The notes under the pieces are model-generated. The model had not been told where the DNA came from. It ran no database searches and saw only the letters and a list, made by a program, of their open reading frames with translations. The position numbers and the translations under genes were made by a program. Shown here piece by piece: positions 1 through 8,625 of a stretch of DNA of 64,000 nucleotides. Position 1 is the stretch's first letter; each line of letters opens with the position of its first letter. This stretch comes from Clostridium sporogenes (GTDB taxonomy: Bacteria; Bacillota; Clostridia; Clostridiales; Clostridiaceae), in contig NZ_CP011663.1 in NCBI RefSeq assembly GCF_001020205.1, positions 3,348,001 to 3,412,000 of the forward strand, read 5' to 3'.

Positions 1-1079
1 CCACTAGCATCCATATACATAGTTAGGGCTTCCCTTTGCTTGTTATTTAATTTCTTTGGTATATCTACTATTATAGTAACATATTGATTTCCTCTAGCTG
101 TACTATTTATTCTTGGCACTCCCTTACCTTTTAACCTAAATACAGTTCCTGGTTGTGTTCCGGCTGGTACCTCATATTTAACCTCTCCATCTACTGTAGG
201 TACTTTTATTTCAACACCTAAAGCAGCTTGAGCAAAACTTATATGCTTTTCTATATAAATATCAAAGCCTTTTCTCTTAAAGGTAGGATGGGAAGCTACT
301 CTTATATTTATATATAAGTCTCCTGTTGGGCCTCCATTGCTTCCTGGTTCACCTTGTCCCCTTAACGGAATTACATTTCCTGTATCTACCCCTGCTGGTA
401 TTTTAACTTTAATCTTTTTGTTTTTTCTAACTTTACCTTTACCGTGACATTTATTACATGGGTTTTCTATAACTTTCCCACTACCACCACATTTATCACA
501 GGAAGTTTCTGTTACCATACTTCCTAATATAGTGTTCTTTTGAATTCTAATTCTTCCAGTACCACCACATTTATCACATGTTTTTGGACTTGTTCCTGGT
601 TTTGCACCGGTTCCATTACAATTGTCACAATTTTCATGTTTATTTACAGATATTTCTTTCTCAACTCCAAATACCGCTTCTTCAAAGGTTAAATTAATAG
701 CAGTTTCTATATCCGCTCCCCTTTGAGGTCCATTTTTTCTTCTTCCACCAGAAGAAAATCCTCCTCCAAAGAAGGAATCAAATATATCTCCAAAGCCTCC
801 CATATCTGAAAAATCGAAACCTCCAAAGCCTGATGGGTCAAATCCCCCTGCTCCATTAAAATCTGTAGTTCCAAATTGATCATATTGAGCTTTCTTTTGA
901 GGATCTGAAAGTACTTGATAAGCTTCATTTATTTCTTTGAATTTTTCTTCAGCCTCTTTGTTACCTTTGTTTTTATCTGGATGATATTTTATAGCTAATT
1001 TTCTAAAAGCTTTTTTTATGTCTTCTTCGCTAGCACCTTTTTCTAATCCAAGTAATGCATAATAATCCTTGCTGGGCAT
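1..1079 (-). CDS. dnaJ: Chaperone DnaJ (Hsp40), 3' end cut by window edge
   Basis: This co-chaperone stimulates DnaK ATP hydrolysis and hands it unfolded clients in the cytoplasm. The frame opens at ATG (MPSKDYYALLGL) and stays open to base 1, about 359 codons, so roughly the last 20 residues are missing. The J domain (about residues 1-70) contains the HPD motif (KYHPDKN). A Gly/Phe-rich linker follows, then four zinc-binding CxxCxGxG repeats (CDNCNGTG, CDKCGGTG, CDKCGGSG, CNKCHGKG) and the C-terminal substrate domains. It is the last visible gene of the hrcA-grpE-dnaK-dnaJ operon, 142 nt after dnaK, separated from it by an inverted repeat. An aGGTGGTG Shine-Dalgarno lies about 10 nt before ATG. 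Confidence 0.97.
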   Translation of the reverse strand, partial: MPSKDYYALLGLEKGASEEDIKKAFRKLAIKYHPDKNKGNKEAEEKFKEINEAYQVLSDPQKKAQYDQFGTTDFNGAGGFDPSGFGGFDFSDMGGFGDIFDSFFGGGFSSGGRRKNGPQRGADIETAINLTFEEAVFGVEKEISVNKHENCDNCNGTGAKPGTSPKTCDKCGGTGRIRIQKNTILGSMVTETSCDKCGGSGKVIENPCNKCHGKGKVRKNKKIKVKIPAGVDTGNVIPLRGQGEPGSNGGPTGDLYINIRVASHPTFKRKGFDIYIEKHISFAQAALGVEIKVPTVDGEVKYEVPAGTQPGTVFRLKGKGVPRINSTARGNQYVTIIVDIPKKLNNKQREALTMYMDAS

Positions 1080-1138
1080 TCCTCTTTTTCACCACCTAAT
1101 ATCTAATTGAATGTAATTTTAAATTATTTTTTCACTTA

Positions 1139-1173
1139 AATTAAGGGAGGAGTACAAACTCCCTCCCTTAATT
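1139..1173 (-). terminator. Inverted repeat between dnaK and dnaJ
   Basis: The arms AATTAAGGGAGGAGT and ACTCCCTCCCTTAATT pair with one bulged G around a 4-nt loop. There is no clear U-run on either side, so it could be an attenuating terminator or an mRNA processing/stability hairpin that sets dnaJ below dnaK levels. The role is inferred; the repeat is directly visible. Confidence 0.55.
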
Positions 1174-1221
1174 CATACCTATTATATCTTATACAATTTT
1201 TTAATATTTGTCATTTATTTT

Positions 1222-3093
1222 TTATTTATCATCTTCAACTTTATAGTCTGCATCTACTACATTGTCACCTTTTTTGTCATTTTCTGCTGAAGCATTATCT
1301 GCATTTGCTCCGCCCATATTATTAGGGTCAAAACCTGCACCTTGAGCTCCTTCTGGGTTAGCTTGTTGATATATCTTTGAAGATATTCCATAGAATGTTT
1401 GAGTTAAGTCTTCAGTTGCTTTCTTAATAGCTTCTAAATCTTCTCCGTCTTTAACGTCTTTAACTGCCTTCATCTTTTCTTCTATTTGAGCTTTATCTTC
1501 AGCTGATACCTTATCTCCTAGTTCAGTTAATGTTTTTTCTGTTTGATATACTATTTGATCTGCATTATTTTTAACTTCTATGGATTCTTTTCTCTTTTTA
1601 TCTTCTGCTTCAAATTTCTTAGCTTCATTTACAGCCTTATCTATTTCATCATCTGTTAAATTTGTTGAAGCTGTTATTGTTATATTTGCTTCTTTTCCTG
1701 TTCCCTTATCCTTAGCAGATACATTAACTATACCATTAGCATCTATATCAAAAGTTACTTCTATTTGAGGTATTCCTCTTGGAGCTGGAGCTATTCCTGA
1801 TAAAGTAAATCTTCCTAATGTCTTATTATCAGCTGCCATTTGTCTTTCACCTTGTACTACGTGTATTTCAACTGATGTTTGCCCGTCTGCTGCTGTAGAG
1901 AAAACTTGACTCTTTCTTGCTGGTATTGTTGTATTTCTTTCTATTAATGGAGTTGCAACTCCCCCTAATGTTTCTATTCCTAATGTTAATGGAGTAACAT
2001 CTAGAAGTAACACATCTTTAACTTCTCCTGTTAAAACTCCTGCTTGAATAGCAGCACCCATTGCAACAACTTCATCTGGGTTAACGCCTTTACTTAAGTC
2101 TTTTCCTGTAAAGTCCTTAACTGCATCTTGAACAGCTGGTATTCTTGTTGATCCACCAACCATTATAATTTTATCTATATCTGACATTGTATATCCAGCA
2201 TCCTCTAATGACTTTTTGATTGGTTCTAATGTACGTTGTACCAAATCATGAGTTAATTCATTAAATTTAGCTCTTGTTAAGTTCATGTCTATGTGCTTTG
2301 GACCTGTTGCATCTGCTGTTATAAATGGTAAGTTTATATTTGTTTGTGTTGCTGATGATAATTCTATTTTAGCTTTTTCTGCAGCTTCTTTTAATCTCTG
2401 TATAGCCATTTTATCATTTCTTAAATCTATTCCATTTTCAGCTTTAAATGTTTCAGCTATATAATCTATTAATTTTTGATCAAAGTCATCTCCACCTAAT
2501 TTTGTATCCCCATTAGTAGCTTTAACTTCGAATACTCCATCACCTAGTTCTAATATTGATACGTCAAAAGTACCACCACCTAGGTCATAAACCAATATTT
2601 TTTCATTTGTATCCATTTTATCTAAACCATATGCTAATGATGCAGCTGTTGGTTCATTTATTATTCTTAAAACTTCAAGCCCAGCTATTTTTCCAGCATC
2701 CTTTGTTGCTTGTCTTTGACTATCATTAAAATAAGCTGGCACTGTTATAACTGCTTGAGTTACTTTTTCTCCAAGATACGCCTCTGCATCTGCTTTTAAT
2801 TTTTGAAGTACCATAGCTGATATTTGCTGTGGTGTATATTCTGTACCATCTATATTAACCTTATGATCTGTTCCCATATATCTTTTTATAGAAATTATAG
2901 TCTTTTCTGGATTTGTAATAGCTTGTCTTTTTGCTACTTGACCTATTAATCTTTCCCCATTAGCTTGGAAAGATACTACTGAAGGAGTTGTTCTTGAACC
3001 TTCTGCATTTGGTATAACTACTGGTTCTCCACCTTCCATAACTGATACACAAGAATTTGTTGTTCCTAAGTCAATTCCGATTATTTTTGCCAT
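1222..3093 (-). CDS. dnaK: Chaperone DnaK (Hsp70)
   Basis: Cytoplasmic ATP-dependent foldase that works with GrpE and DnaJ. The 623-aa length is typical for Firmicutes, which lack the insertion found in the Gram-negative N-lobe. The N-terminus MAKIIGIDLGTTNSCV carries the phosphate-1 loop. VYDLGGGTFDVSIL and MVGGSTRIPAVQ are the other nucleotide-binding signatures. The substrate domain begins near DVTPLTLGIET and a helical lid follows; the tail ends DADYKVEDDK, close to the EEVD-like acidic ends of bacterial DnaK. The ATG is preceded by AGGAGG at 9 nt. It is the third gene of the HrcA-controlled operon, 54 nt after grpE. Confidence 0.99.
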   Translation of the reverse strand: MAKIIGIDLGTTNSCVSVMEGGEPVVIPNAEGSRTTPSVVSFQANGERLIGQVAKRQAITNPEKTIISIKRYMGTDHKVNIDGTEYTPQQISAMVLQKLKADAEAYLGEKVTQAVITVPAYFNDSQRQATKDAGKIAGLEVLRIINEPTAASLAYGLDKMDTNEKILVYDLGGGTFDVSILELGDGVFEVKATNGDTKLGGDDFDQKLIDYIAETFKAENGIDLRNDKMAIQRLKEAAEKAKIELSSATQTNINLPFITADATGPKHIDMNLTRAKFNELTHDLVQRTLEPIKKSLEDAGYTMSDIDKIIMVGGSTRIPAVQDAVKDFTGKDLSKGVNPDEVVAMGAAIQAGVLTGEVKDVLLLDVTPLTLGIETLGGVATPLIERNTTIPARKSQVFSTAADGQTSVEIHVVQGERQMAADNKTLGRFTLSGIAPAPRGIPQIEVTFDIDANGIVNVSAKDKGTGKEANITITASTNLTDDEIDKAVNEAKKFEAEDKKRKESIEVKNNADQIVYQTEKTLTELGDKVSAEDKAQIEEKMKAVKDVKDGEDLEAIKKATEDLTQTFYGISSKIYQQANPEGAQGAGFDPNNMGGANADNASAENDKKGDNVVDADYKVEDDK

Positions 3094-3147
3094 TTTAATA
3101 TTCCCTCCTAGTTTGTAATTTGTTAGGTTTTTATAATAAATTTTTAT

Positions 3148-3783
3148 CTAGTTTGCTACTTTTACCATACTATATCTTATAACTTTTTCACCTTTTTTAT
3201 ATCCTTTTTGGAATACTTCTACTATTTCCTTTTCTTCACAATTGGAATCCTCCACATGCATTACTGCATTATGAATATTAGGGTCAAAAGCAACTTCTGT
3301 AGATATTTCTTCTACTCCTAATTTTTCTAAAGAAGATTCAAACTGTTTAACAGTCATCTCTATTCCTTTTTTAATATCTTCTACAGAGCCTTCTACAGTT
3401 GCTGCTCTTTCTAAATTATCTAAAACTGGAAGAAGCTCTTTTAAAACATCTTCACAGGCACTAACATATAAATCTTCCTTTTCTTTAGCTGTTCTTTTTC
3501 TAAAATTATCATATTCTGCTACTGTTCTTACTAATCTTTCCTTTATTTCTTCCATCTGATTTTCTAATTTTTTATTTTCTTCTTTTAATTTATTTTTCAT
3601 ATCTTCTAATTCCTTTATCTTTACTTCATTAGAGTCTTCTATTATTTCTTCTTTTTCTATTTCTTCAAACTCTAAATCCTCTTCTTTGCCTTTATCTTCT
3701 TCTTTATTTTTATTCTCTTTATTAGAGCAGCAGCAATCCTCTTCCATGTTAATATGTTTAGCATCCTTGCATTCTTTTTCCAA
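3148..3783 (-). CDS. grpE: Nucleotide exchange factor GrpE
   Basis: GrpE releases ADP from DnaK. The protein is 211 aa: a charged, low-complexity N-terminal region (about 1-60), a long coiled-coil dimerisation segment (LKEENKKLENQMEEIKERL) and the beta domain with the family signature near ISTEVAFDPNIHNAVMHVED and GYKKGEKVIRYSMVKVA. The start is TTG, chosen because GGAGG sits 7 nt upstream. An unusual Cys cluster (residues 17-19, plus Cys5) lies in the disordered N-terminus. An internal ATG at codon 13 is possible but has no better ribosome site. It lies between hrcA and dnaK in one operon. Confidence 0.97.
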   Translation of the reverse strand: MEKECKDAKHINMEEDCCCSNKENKNKEEDKGKEEDLEFEEIEKEEIIEDSNEVKIKELEDMKNKLKEENKKLENQMEEIKERLVRTVAEYDNFRKRTAKEKEDLYVSACEDVLKELLPVLDNLERAATVEGSVEDIKKGIEMTVKQFESSLEKLGVEEISTEVAFDPNIHNAVMHVEDSNCEEKEIVEVFQKGYKKGEKVIRYSMVKVAN

Positions 3784-3809
3784 TTATATACCTCCATTCT
3801 ATCCGCTTG

Positions 3810-4841
3810 TTATTTATGAATATTTTTGTTATCAGTTAAGGTATCATTTATTGCCTTAACTATTGTAGCCACAGCTGATATTATTTTTTCATAAGGTATT
3901 CTTGTAGGTCCTATAACTCCTATAGTTCCTATGGGTGTCTTTCCTATACTATATACTGCTGAAATAACACTACATTGTTTTGCATCTTCTACAAAATTTT
4001 CTTTTCCTATTTTTACAGCAATATCAGAATCTACATATAATAATTCTTCTACCTTTTCCCTATCATTTAGCATAGCTAGAAATTCTTTAGCTCTATCTAC
4101 ATCATTGTATTCAGGATAATTAAATATATTTGTAGCTCCTTCCATATATATTTCTGCATCCTCTATATCCGTAAGTGCTTCATATATGGAGGATAAAATA
4201 TTTTTTAATATATCACCATATCCTATCATTTCTTTTTTTAATTCATTTAATAATTCTAAATTTACTTCTCTTAGACTTAGTCCTTTTAATTTTTGGTTTA
4301 ATAAATTATTTATTTTTATTAAGGAGCCTTCATCTATTTCTTTTGTTACTCTTAATAGTGTATTTTTTATCATGGCATTATCTGTTATAACAATCAATAA
4401 TAAATTATACTTATCAACCTTAATTATTTGTATTGATTTTAATCTACTTTTTATCATAGACGGAGTCTTTACTAAACAAGTTAATTTAGTTATTTCAGAT
4501 AATATACTTATAGAGTGTCTTATGGTTTTATCTATTTCATATAAGGCTGAATCTATAGCCTGATCTTTTATGAGCATTTTTTCCTGCTCTGTTAAAGCTG
4601 TTAATGTCATAAGTTTATCTACATATAGTCTATAGCCTTTATCTGATGGTTTTCTTCCAGATGAACTATGAATCTGTTCTAAATATCCCATATCTTCTAG
4701 GTCTGCCATCTCGTTTCTTATAGTTGCTGAACTTACTCCTAAATCATATTTTTTAGCAATAGTTCTTGATCCAACGGGTTCTCCACTATTAATATAATCT
4801 TTTATTATAGCTTGAAGTATCCTGATTTTTCTCTCATCCAT
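3810..4841 (-). CDS. hrcA: Heat-inducible transcription repressor HrcA
   Basis: HrcA binds CIRCE operators as a dimer and represses class I heat-shock genes; its folding depends on GroEL. The 343 aa include an N-terminal winged helix (about 1-75, KIRILQAIIKDYINSGEPVGSRTIAKKY, with GVSSATIRNEMADLE as recognition helix) followed by GAF-like and inserted dimerisation domains. The C-terminus carries the conserved GTIGVIGPTRIPYEKII. It is the first gene of the operon and therefore autoregulated: a perfect CIRCE lies 21 nt upstream. A GAGGTG Shine-Dalgarno is about 11 nt before ATG. Confidence 0.98.
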   Translation of the reverse strand: MDERKIRILQAIIKDYINSGEPVGSRTIAKKYDLGVSSATIRNEMADLEDMGYLEQIHSSSGRKPSDKGYRLYVDKLMTLTALTEQEKMLIKDQAIDSALYEIDKTIRHSISILSEITKLTCLVKTPSMIKSRLKSIQIIKVDKYNLLLIVITDNAMIKNTLLRVTKEIDEGSLIKINNLLNQKLKGLSLREVNLELLNELKKEMIGYGDILKNILSSIYEALTDIEDAEIYMEGATNIFNYPEYNDVDRAKEFLAMLNDREKVEELLYVDSDIAVKIGKENFVEDAKQCSVISAVYSIGKTPIGTIGVIGPTRIPYEKIISAVATIVKAINDTLTDNKNIHK

Positions 4842-4862
4842 ATCATATTGACACCTCTTTTA

Positions 4863-4889
4863 TTAGCACTCACTAGCAACGAGTGCTAA
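4863..4889 (-). promoter_or_regulatory. CIRCE operator (HrcA-binding site)
   Basis: Perfect match to the family consensus: TTAGCACTC, 9-nt spacer, GAGTGCTAA. It lies between the promoter and hrcA, so HrcA should block transcription of the whole hrcA-grpE-dnaK-dnaJ operon and the RNA hairpin could also affect mRNA stability. Confidence 0.97.
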
Positions 4890-4902
4890 TTACTATGATT
4901 AA

Positions 4903-4931
4903 AATCTAACATTGTACAAATTATTTGTCAA
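4903..4931 (-). promoter_or_regulatory. Sigma-A promoter of the hrcA operon
   Basis: The -35 box TTGACA (4926-4931) and -10 box TAGATT (4903-4908) are 17 nt apart. The predicted transcript starts just upstream of the CIRCE element, the normal arrangement for class I heat-shock operons. Confidence 0.8.
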
Positions 4932-5041
4932 CCTATCTATTTGATATTTAACTTTGTTTAACCTTTATATTTTCAAAAAACTTATATTAATTTTTTAAAA
5001 TCTCACTTTTTCTTAGAATTTCTTTATTTTTCTTTTAACCC

Positions 5042-6184
5042 TTATAATAAAAAATCGGAAAGTATAGTATTTGAAATACTTACAGCCTCTTTAGATAAAT
5101 ATATCCTGTTTTCCTTTTCCATTAATAAATTTAATTTTTTATATTTATTGATTACACTTCCATATATGTCTATTATATTTTGACCAAATCTTTCCTGAAA
5201 ATCATCTATACATATACCTTTTGTCTTTCTAAGTCCCATAAACATAAACTCTTCCATATTTTCTTTTTGTGAATTGATATGAAAATTTATCTGAGTAAGA
5301 TTATTAGAATTTATTTCTTTTATATATGTTTCTATGGAATTAGTATTTTCATATCTTTGATTATTTACATAAGAATGGGCCCCTACTCCACAACCTATAT
5401 ATTCTTCCAAATCCCAATACACTAAATTGTGTTTACACTCTTTATTAGGGTTAGCAAAATTTGAAATTTCATACTGTAAATATCCTTTTTCTTTCAAAAA
5501 ATCAATACAATACTCATACATTTTTCTTTCTTCTTCTTCTTTAGGAAGTTTTAGCAATGAGTTTTTATATAAATTATAAAAACTTGTTCCCTCTTCAATT
5601 ATTAAACTATAACAGGATAAATGTTCTGGATTTAAATCTACTACTTCTAGCAGAGTCTCCTTCCAATCATCTAAACTTTGATTTGGAAGAGCAAACATTA
5701 AATCTACATTTATGTTATTAAATCCTTCCTTTCTAGCCATTTTAAAGCTATATACAAAATCTTCAAAACTATGAATTCTACCTAATGTTTTTAGTAAGGT
5801 ATTTTTAGAACTTTGAAGTCCTATACTTAATCTATTTACTCCCATTGATTTTAGTAGTTTTAGTTTTTTCTCTGTAAAAGTTCCCGGATTACCCTCTACT
5901 GTAAATTCTATATTTTCTTTTTTATCTATAGTTTTTAAGGCATCTTTTAAAATATTTAAAGCCCCTAAAGATAAATAGGTGGGGGTACCCCCACCTATAA
6001 ATATTGTTTTTATTATCTTATTTTTTGTATTATCAACAATTTCTTTAGAGAGGGCTTTAATATAGTCCATCATTAGACCTTCTTTTTTACTATAAGATGT
6101 AAAATCACAGTATAAACATTTTTGCATACAAAAAGGTATATGTATATACAGTGAAACTTCTTTGTTTTTATCCTCTCTATCCAA
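5042..6184 (-). CDS. hemW: Radical SAM heme chaperone HemW (coproporphyrinogen oxidase-like)
   Basis: This 380-aa radical SAM protein contains the CxxxCxxC iron-sulfur motif in YIHIPFCMQKCLYCDF near the N-terminus, GGGTPTYL (SAM binding) and the C-terminal HemN-like domain. HemW-type members lack the extra features of true HemN oxidases; family members bind heme and are thought to deliver it to respiratory enzymes. The frame is open 54 codons further upstream and would overlap lepA, but TTG at 6184 has AGGAG 8 nt before it and gives a normal length, so I take TTG as the start. It follows lepA by 26 nt, the usual Firmicute gene order (lepA-hemW-hrcA). Confidence 0.93.
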   Translation of the reverse strand: MDREDKNKEVSLYIHIPFCMQKCLYCDFTSYSKKEGLMMDYIKALSKEIVDNTKNKIIKTIFIGGGTPTYLSLGALNILKDALKTIDKKENIEFTVEGNPGTFTEKKLKLLKSMGVNRLSIGLQSSKNTLLKTLGRIHSFEDFVYSFKMARKEGFNNINVDLMFALPNQSLDDWKETLLEVVDLNPEHLSCYSLIIEEGTSFYNLYKNSLLKLPKEEEERKMYEYCIDFLKEKGYLQYEISNFANPNKECKHNLVYWDLEEYIGCGVGAHSYVNNQRYENTNSIETYIKEINSNNLTQINFHINSQKENMEEFMFMGLRKTKGICIDDFQERFGQNIIDIYGSVINKYKKLNLLMEKENRIYLSKEAVSISNTILSDFLL

Positions 6185-6210
6185 AACTAACACTCCTAAG
6201 TTATATATTA

Positions 6211-8019
6211 TTATTCCTCTGTTTTTAATACTGCCATAAATGCTTCCTGTGGTACTTCTACAGATCCCACTTGTCTCATTCTTTTCTTTCCTTCTTTTTG
6301 TTTTTCTAAAAGTTTTCTTTTTCTTGAGATATCTCCACCATAACATTTTGCAAGAACGTCTTTTCTCATAGCTTTTATTGTTTCTCTAGCTATTATTTTA
6401 GCTCCTACTGCTGCTTGTATTGGTATTTCAAACATTTGTCTTGGTATTATTTCCTTTAGCTTTTGGGCCATATTTCTTCCCTTAGCATAGGCTCTTTCTC
6501 TTGGCACTATCATAGACAAAGCGTCTACAATATCCGCATTTAATAATATATCTAGTTTAACAAGATCCGCATCTTTATATCCTATTAATTCATAGTCAAA
6601 GGAGGCATAACCTCTTGTCCTTGATTTTAAAGCATCAAAAAAGTCATAAATTATTTCATTTAAAGGGATCTCGTAATTTAAAGATACTCTAGTAGTATCT
6701 AAATATTGCATATCTTTAAATATTCCTCTTCTGTTTTGAGCTAAATCCATAACTGCACCAACGTAATCTGATGGTGTTATTATAGATGACTTAACTATAG
6801 GTTCCTCCATAAGCTTTATTTCTGAAGGACTTGGCATATTAGTTGGATTTGTTAACTCTATTAAAGTTCCATCCGTTTTTGTTATTTTATATATAACAGA
6901 TGGCGCTGTGGTTATAATATCTAAATTAAATTCTCTTTCTAATCTTTCTTGTATTATATCCATATGTAAAAGACCTAAAAATCCACATCTAAATCCAAAA
7001 CCTAAGGCTATAGAAGTTTCTGGTTCAAAAGACAATGCTGCATCATTTACTTGAAGCTTTTCTAAGGCTTCTTTTAATTCTTCATATTTGGCTCCATCTA
7101 CTGGATATATCCCACTAAATACCATTGGCACTGCAGGTCTATATCCTGACAATGCTTCATTAGCAGGTCTCTTAGCCTCTGTGATAGTATCTCCTACTCT
7201 GGCATCTCTAACATTTTTAATTGATGCAGTTACATATCCAACATCCCCTGCTTTTAATTCATCTACAGGCATATAGTTTGGTACAAAAACTCCTACCTCT
7301 ACTACTTCGTAAACCTTTCCTGTATTCATAAGTTTTATTTCTGTACCCTCTTTTATTGTGCCCTCTTTTACTCTTATATGACAAACTACCCCTTTATAAC
7401 TATCATAGTATGAATCAAATATAAGAGCCTTTAAAGGGGCTTTTTCATCTCCTTCTGGTGCTGGTACCTTTTCTACTATAGCTTCTAGTGCATCTTTTAT
7501 GTTTAATCCCGTTTTAGCTGAAACTAAAGGTGCATCTTCCGCTTCTATACCTATTACATCTTCTATTTCATGTTTTACTTCTTCTGGTCTAGCACTTGGT
7601 AAATCTATTTTGTTTATTACGGGAACTATTTCCAAATTATTATCTAAGGCTAAATAACAATTAGCTAGTGTTTGAGCTTGTATGCCTTGTGTAGCATCTA
7701 CTACTAGTATAGCTCCCTCGCATGCTGCTAAACTTCTAGAAACTTCGTAGTTAAAATCTACATGTCCTGGAGTATCTATTAGATTAAGTGTATATTCTTC
7801 CCCAGTATCCCTTTTATAAATTAATCTTACAGCTTGAGACTTTATAGTTATTCCTCTTTCTTTCTCTAAATCCATATTATCCAATACTTGAGTATCCATT
7901 TCTCTTTCTGTAAGTGTTCCTGTTGCTTCTATCAATCTATCTGCTAATGTAGATTTTCCATGATCTATGTGCGCTACTATTGAAAAATTTCTTATATATT
8001 TTTGTCTTTCACTTTGCAT
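6211..8019 (-). CDS. lepA: Elongation factor 4 (LepA), back-translocating GTPase
   Basis: Ribosome-associated GTPase of the EF-G-like family. The 602-aa protein begins MQSERQKYIRNFSIVAHIDHGKSTL with the P-loop, then switch I/II (ERGITIKSQAVRL, DTPGHVDF) and NKIDLP as the G4 motif. The LepA-specific C-terminal domain ends RKRKLLEKQKEGKKRMRQVGSVEVPQEAFMAVL. Fourteen additional in-frame codons lie upstream, but homology and a GGGGGT ribosome site favour ATG at 8019. It is the first gene of a lepA-hemW unit with a probable promoter about 80 nt upstream. Confidence 0.98.
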   Translation of the reverse strand: MQSERQKYIRNFSIVAHIDHGKSTLADRLIEATGTLTEREMDTQVLDNMDLEKERGITIKSQAVRLIYKRDTGEEYTLNLIDTPGHVDFNYEVSRSLAACEGAILVVDATQGIQAQTLANCYLALDNNLEIVPVINKIDLPSARPEEVKHEIEDVIGIEAEDAPLVSAKTGLNIKDALEAIVEKVPAPEGDEKAPLKALIFDSYYDSYKGVVCHIRVKEGTIKEGTEIKLMNTGKVYEVVEVGVFVPNYMPVDELKAGDVGYVTASIKNVRDARVGDTITEAKRPANEALSGYRPAVPMVFSGIYPVDGAKYEELKEALEKLQVNDAALSFEPETSIALGFGFRCGFLGLLHMDIIQERLEREFNLDIITTAPSVIYKITKTDGTLIELTNPTNMPSPSEIKLMEEPIVKSSIITPSDYVGAVMDLAQNRRGIFKDMQYLDTTRVSLNYEIPLNEIIYDFFDALKSRTRGYASFDYELIGYKDADLVKLDILLNADIVDALSMIVPRERAYAKGRNMAQKLKEIIPRQMFEIPIQAAVGAKIIARETIKAMRKDVLAKCYGGDISRKRKLLEKQKEGKKRMRQVGSVEVPQEAFMAVLKTEE

Positions 8020-8098
8020 TATATCTTTACCCCCAAATAACATATAGGTTTTTAATAACAAACTTTCAACTCGAAAATTGTAAAAATAATCACTGTAA

Positions 8099-8129
8099 AT
8101 TATAACATAAAACTCCGGTGATATGTCAA
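8099..8129 (-). promoter_or_regulatory. Candidate sigma-A promoter of lepA
   Basis: TTGACA (8124-8129) and a perfect TATAAT (8099-8104) are separated by 19 nt, 2 nt longer than ideal. The position about 80 nt before the lepA start is sensible. Confidence 0.5.
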
Positions 8130-8159
8130 CTAAAAGGCGAAATCTCTACTTATTTATTA

Positions 8160-8555
8160 TTATTTTACACCTCTTCCATTAAAAACTCCTAGCACTTCCT
8201 CTTTTATTTTATAAAACACATTACCTATTTTATTTAAACTGTGACTTTTATTAATATTGTTAACAAAATTACTTGTAGAATTTTTCATATTATTAAAGGT
8301 TTTATAGGTTTTATCTCCTATATCATTTAAAATTTTTTCATTTATATAAACTGTATAGTTTTCAGTTCTAAATCTAATATCCAGAGGTCTTTTAGTAAAA
8401 TAAATAGCTACCTTTGACCTATCCTTTACAAATTTAGGCATAGTATTGCTTACAATAAAAAATCCACTTGCAGCTATCAAAAAACTTAATAATATAACTG
8501 TCTTATATTTGTTCCAATTTAATTTAAATTTTCTTTTCTTTTTTATTATTTCCAT
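8160..8555 (-). CDS. Small single-pass membrane protein of unknown function
   Basis: I do not recognise this 131-aa family. A basic cytoplasmic N-terminus (KKKRKFKLNWNKYK) is followed by one membrane segment (about residues 19-37, TVILLSFLIAASGFFIVSN). The remaining ~90 residues are basic and Asn/Lys-rich, presumably outside the membrane. It lies between spoIIP and lepA, in the same direction. Its ribosome site AAGGGGTG is inside the 3' arm of the spoIIP terminator hairpin and the U-run ends at the ATG, so translation may depend on transcription start or readthrough. A spore-related role would only be inferred from the neighbours. Confidence 0.75.
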   Translation of the reverse strand: MEIIKKKRKFKLNWNKYKTVILLSFLIAASGFFIVSNTMPKFVKDRSKVAIYFTKRPLDIRFRTENYTVYINEKILNDIGDKTYKTFNNMKNSTSNFVNNINKSHSLNKIGNVFYKIKEEVLGVFNGRGVK

Positions 8556-8604
8556 AAAAAAAGTACACCCCTTTTTTATTCTTACTATAAGGATGTACTA
8601 TTTT
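8556..8604 (-). terminator. Intrinsic terminator after spoIIP
   Basis: The arms GGATGTACT (8591-8599) and AGTACACCCC (8562-8571) form a 9-10 bp stem (in minus-strand RNA one A/C mismatch), followed by seven U. A T-rich run on the other side makes it possibly bidirectional. The 3' arm doubles as the ribosome site of the next gene. Confidence 0.8.
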
Positions 8605-8625
8605 TTCTATATTTATTCAATTTTG

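Noticed and set aside
707..928. Frame of 73 codons on minus
   Set aside because: It lies inside dnaJ in another frame; the true dnaJ frame covers 1-1079 with all zinc motifs.
4175..4563. Plus-strand frames opposite hrcA
   Set aside because: Antisense shadows of hrcA, with no ribosome site or homology.
6185..6346. 54-codon upstream extension of hemW
   Set aside because: It overlaps the lepA C-terminus in another frame; AGGAG sits 8 nt before TTG 6184.
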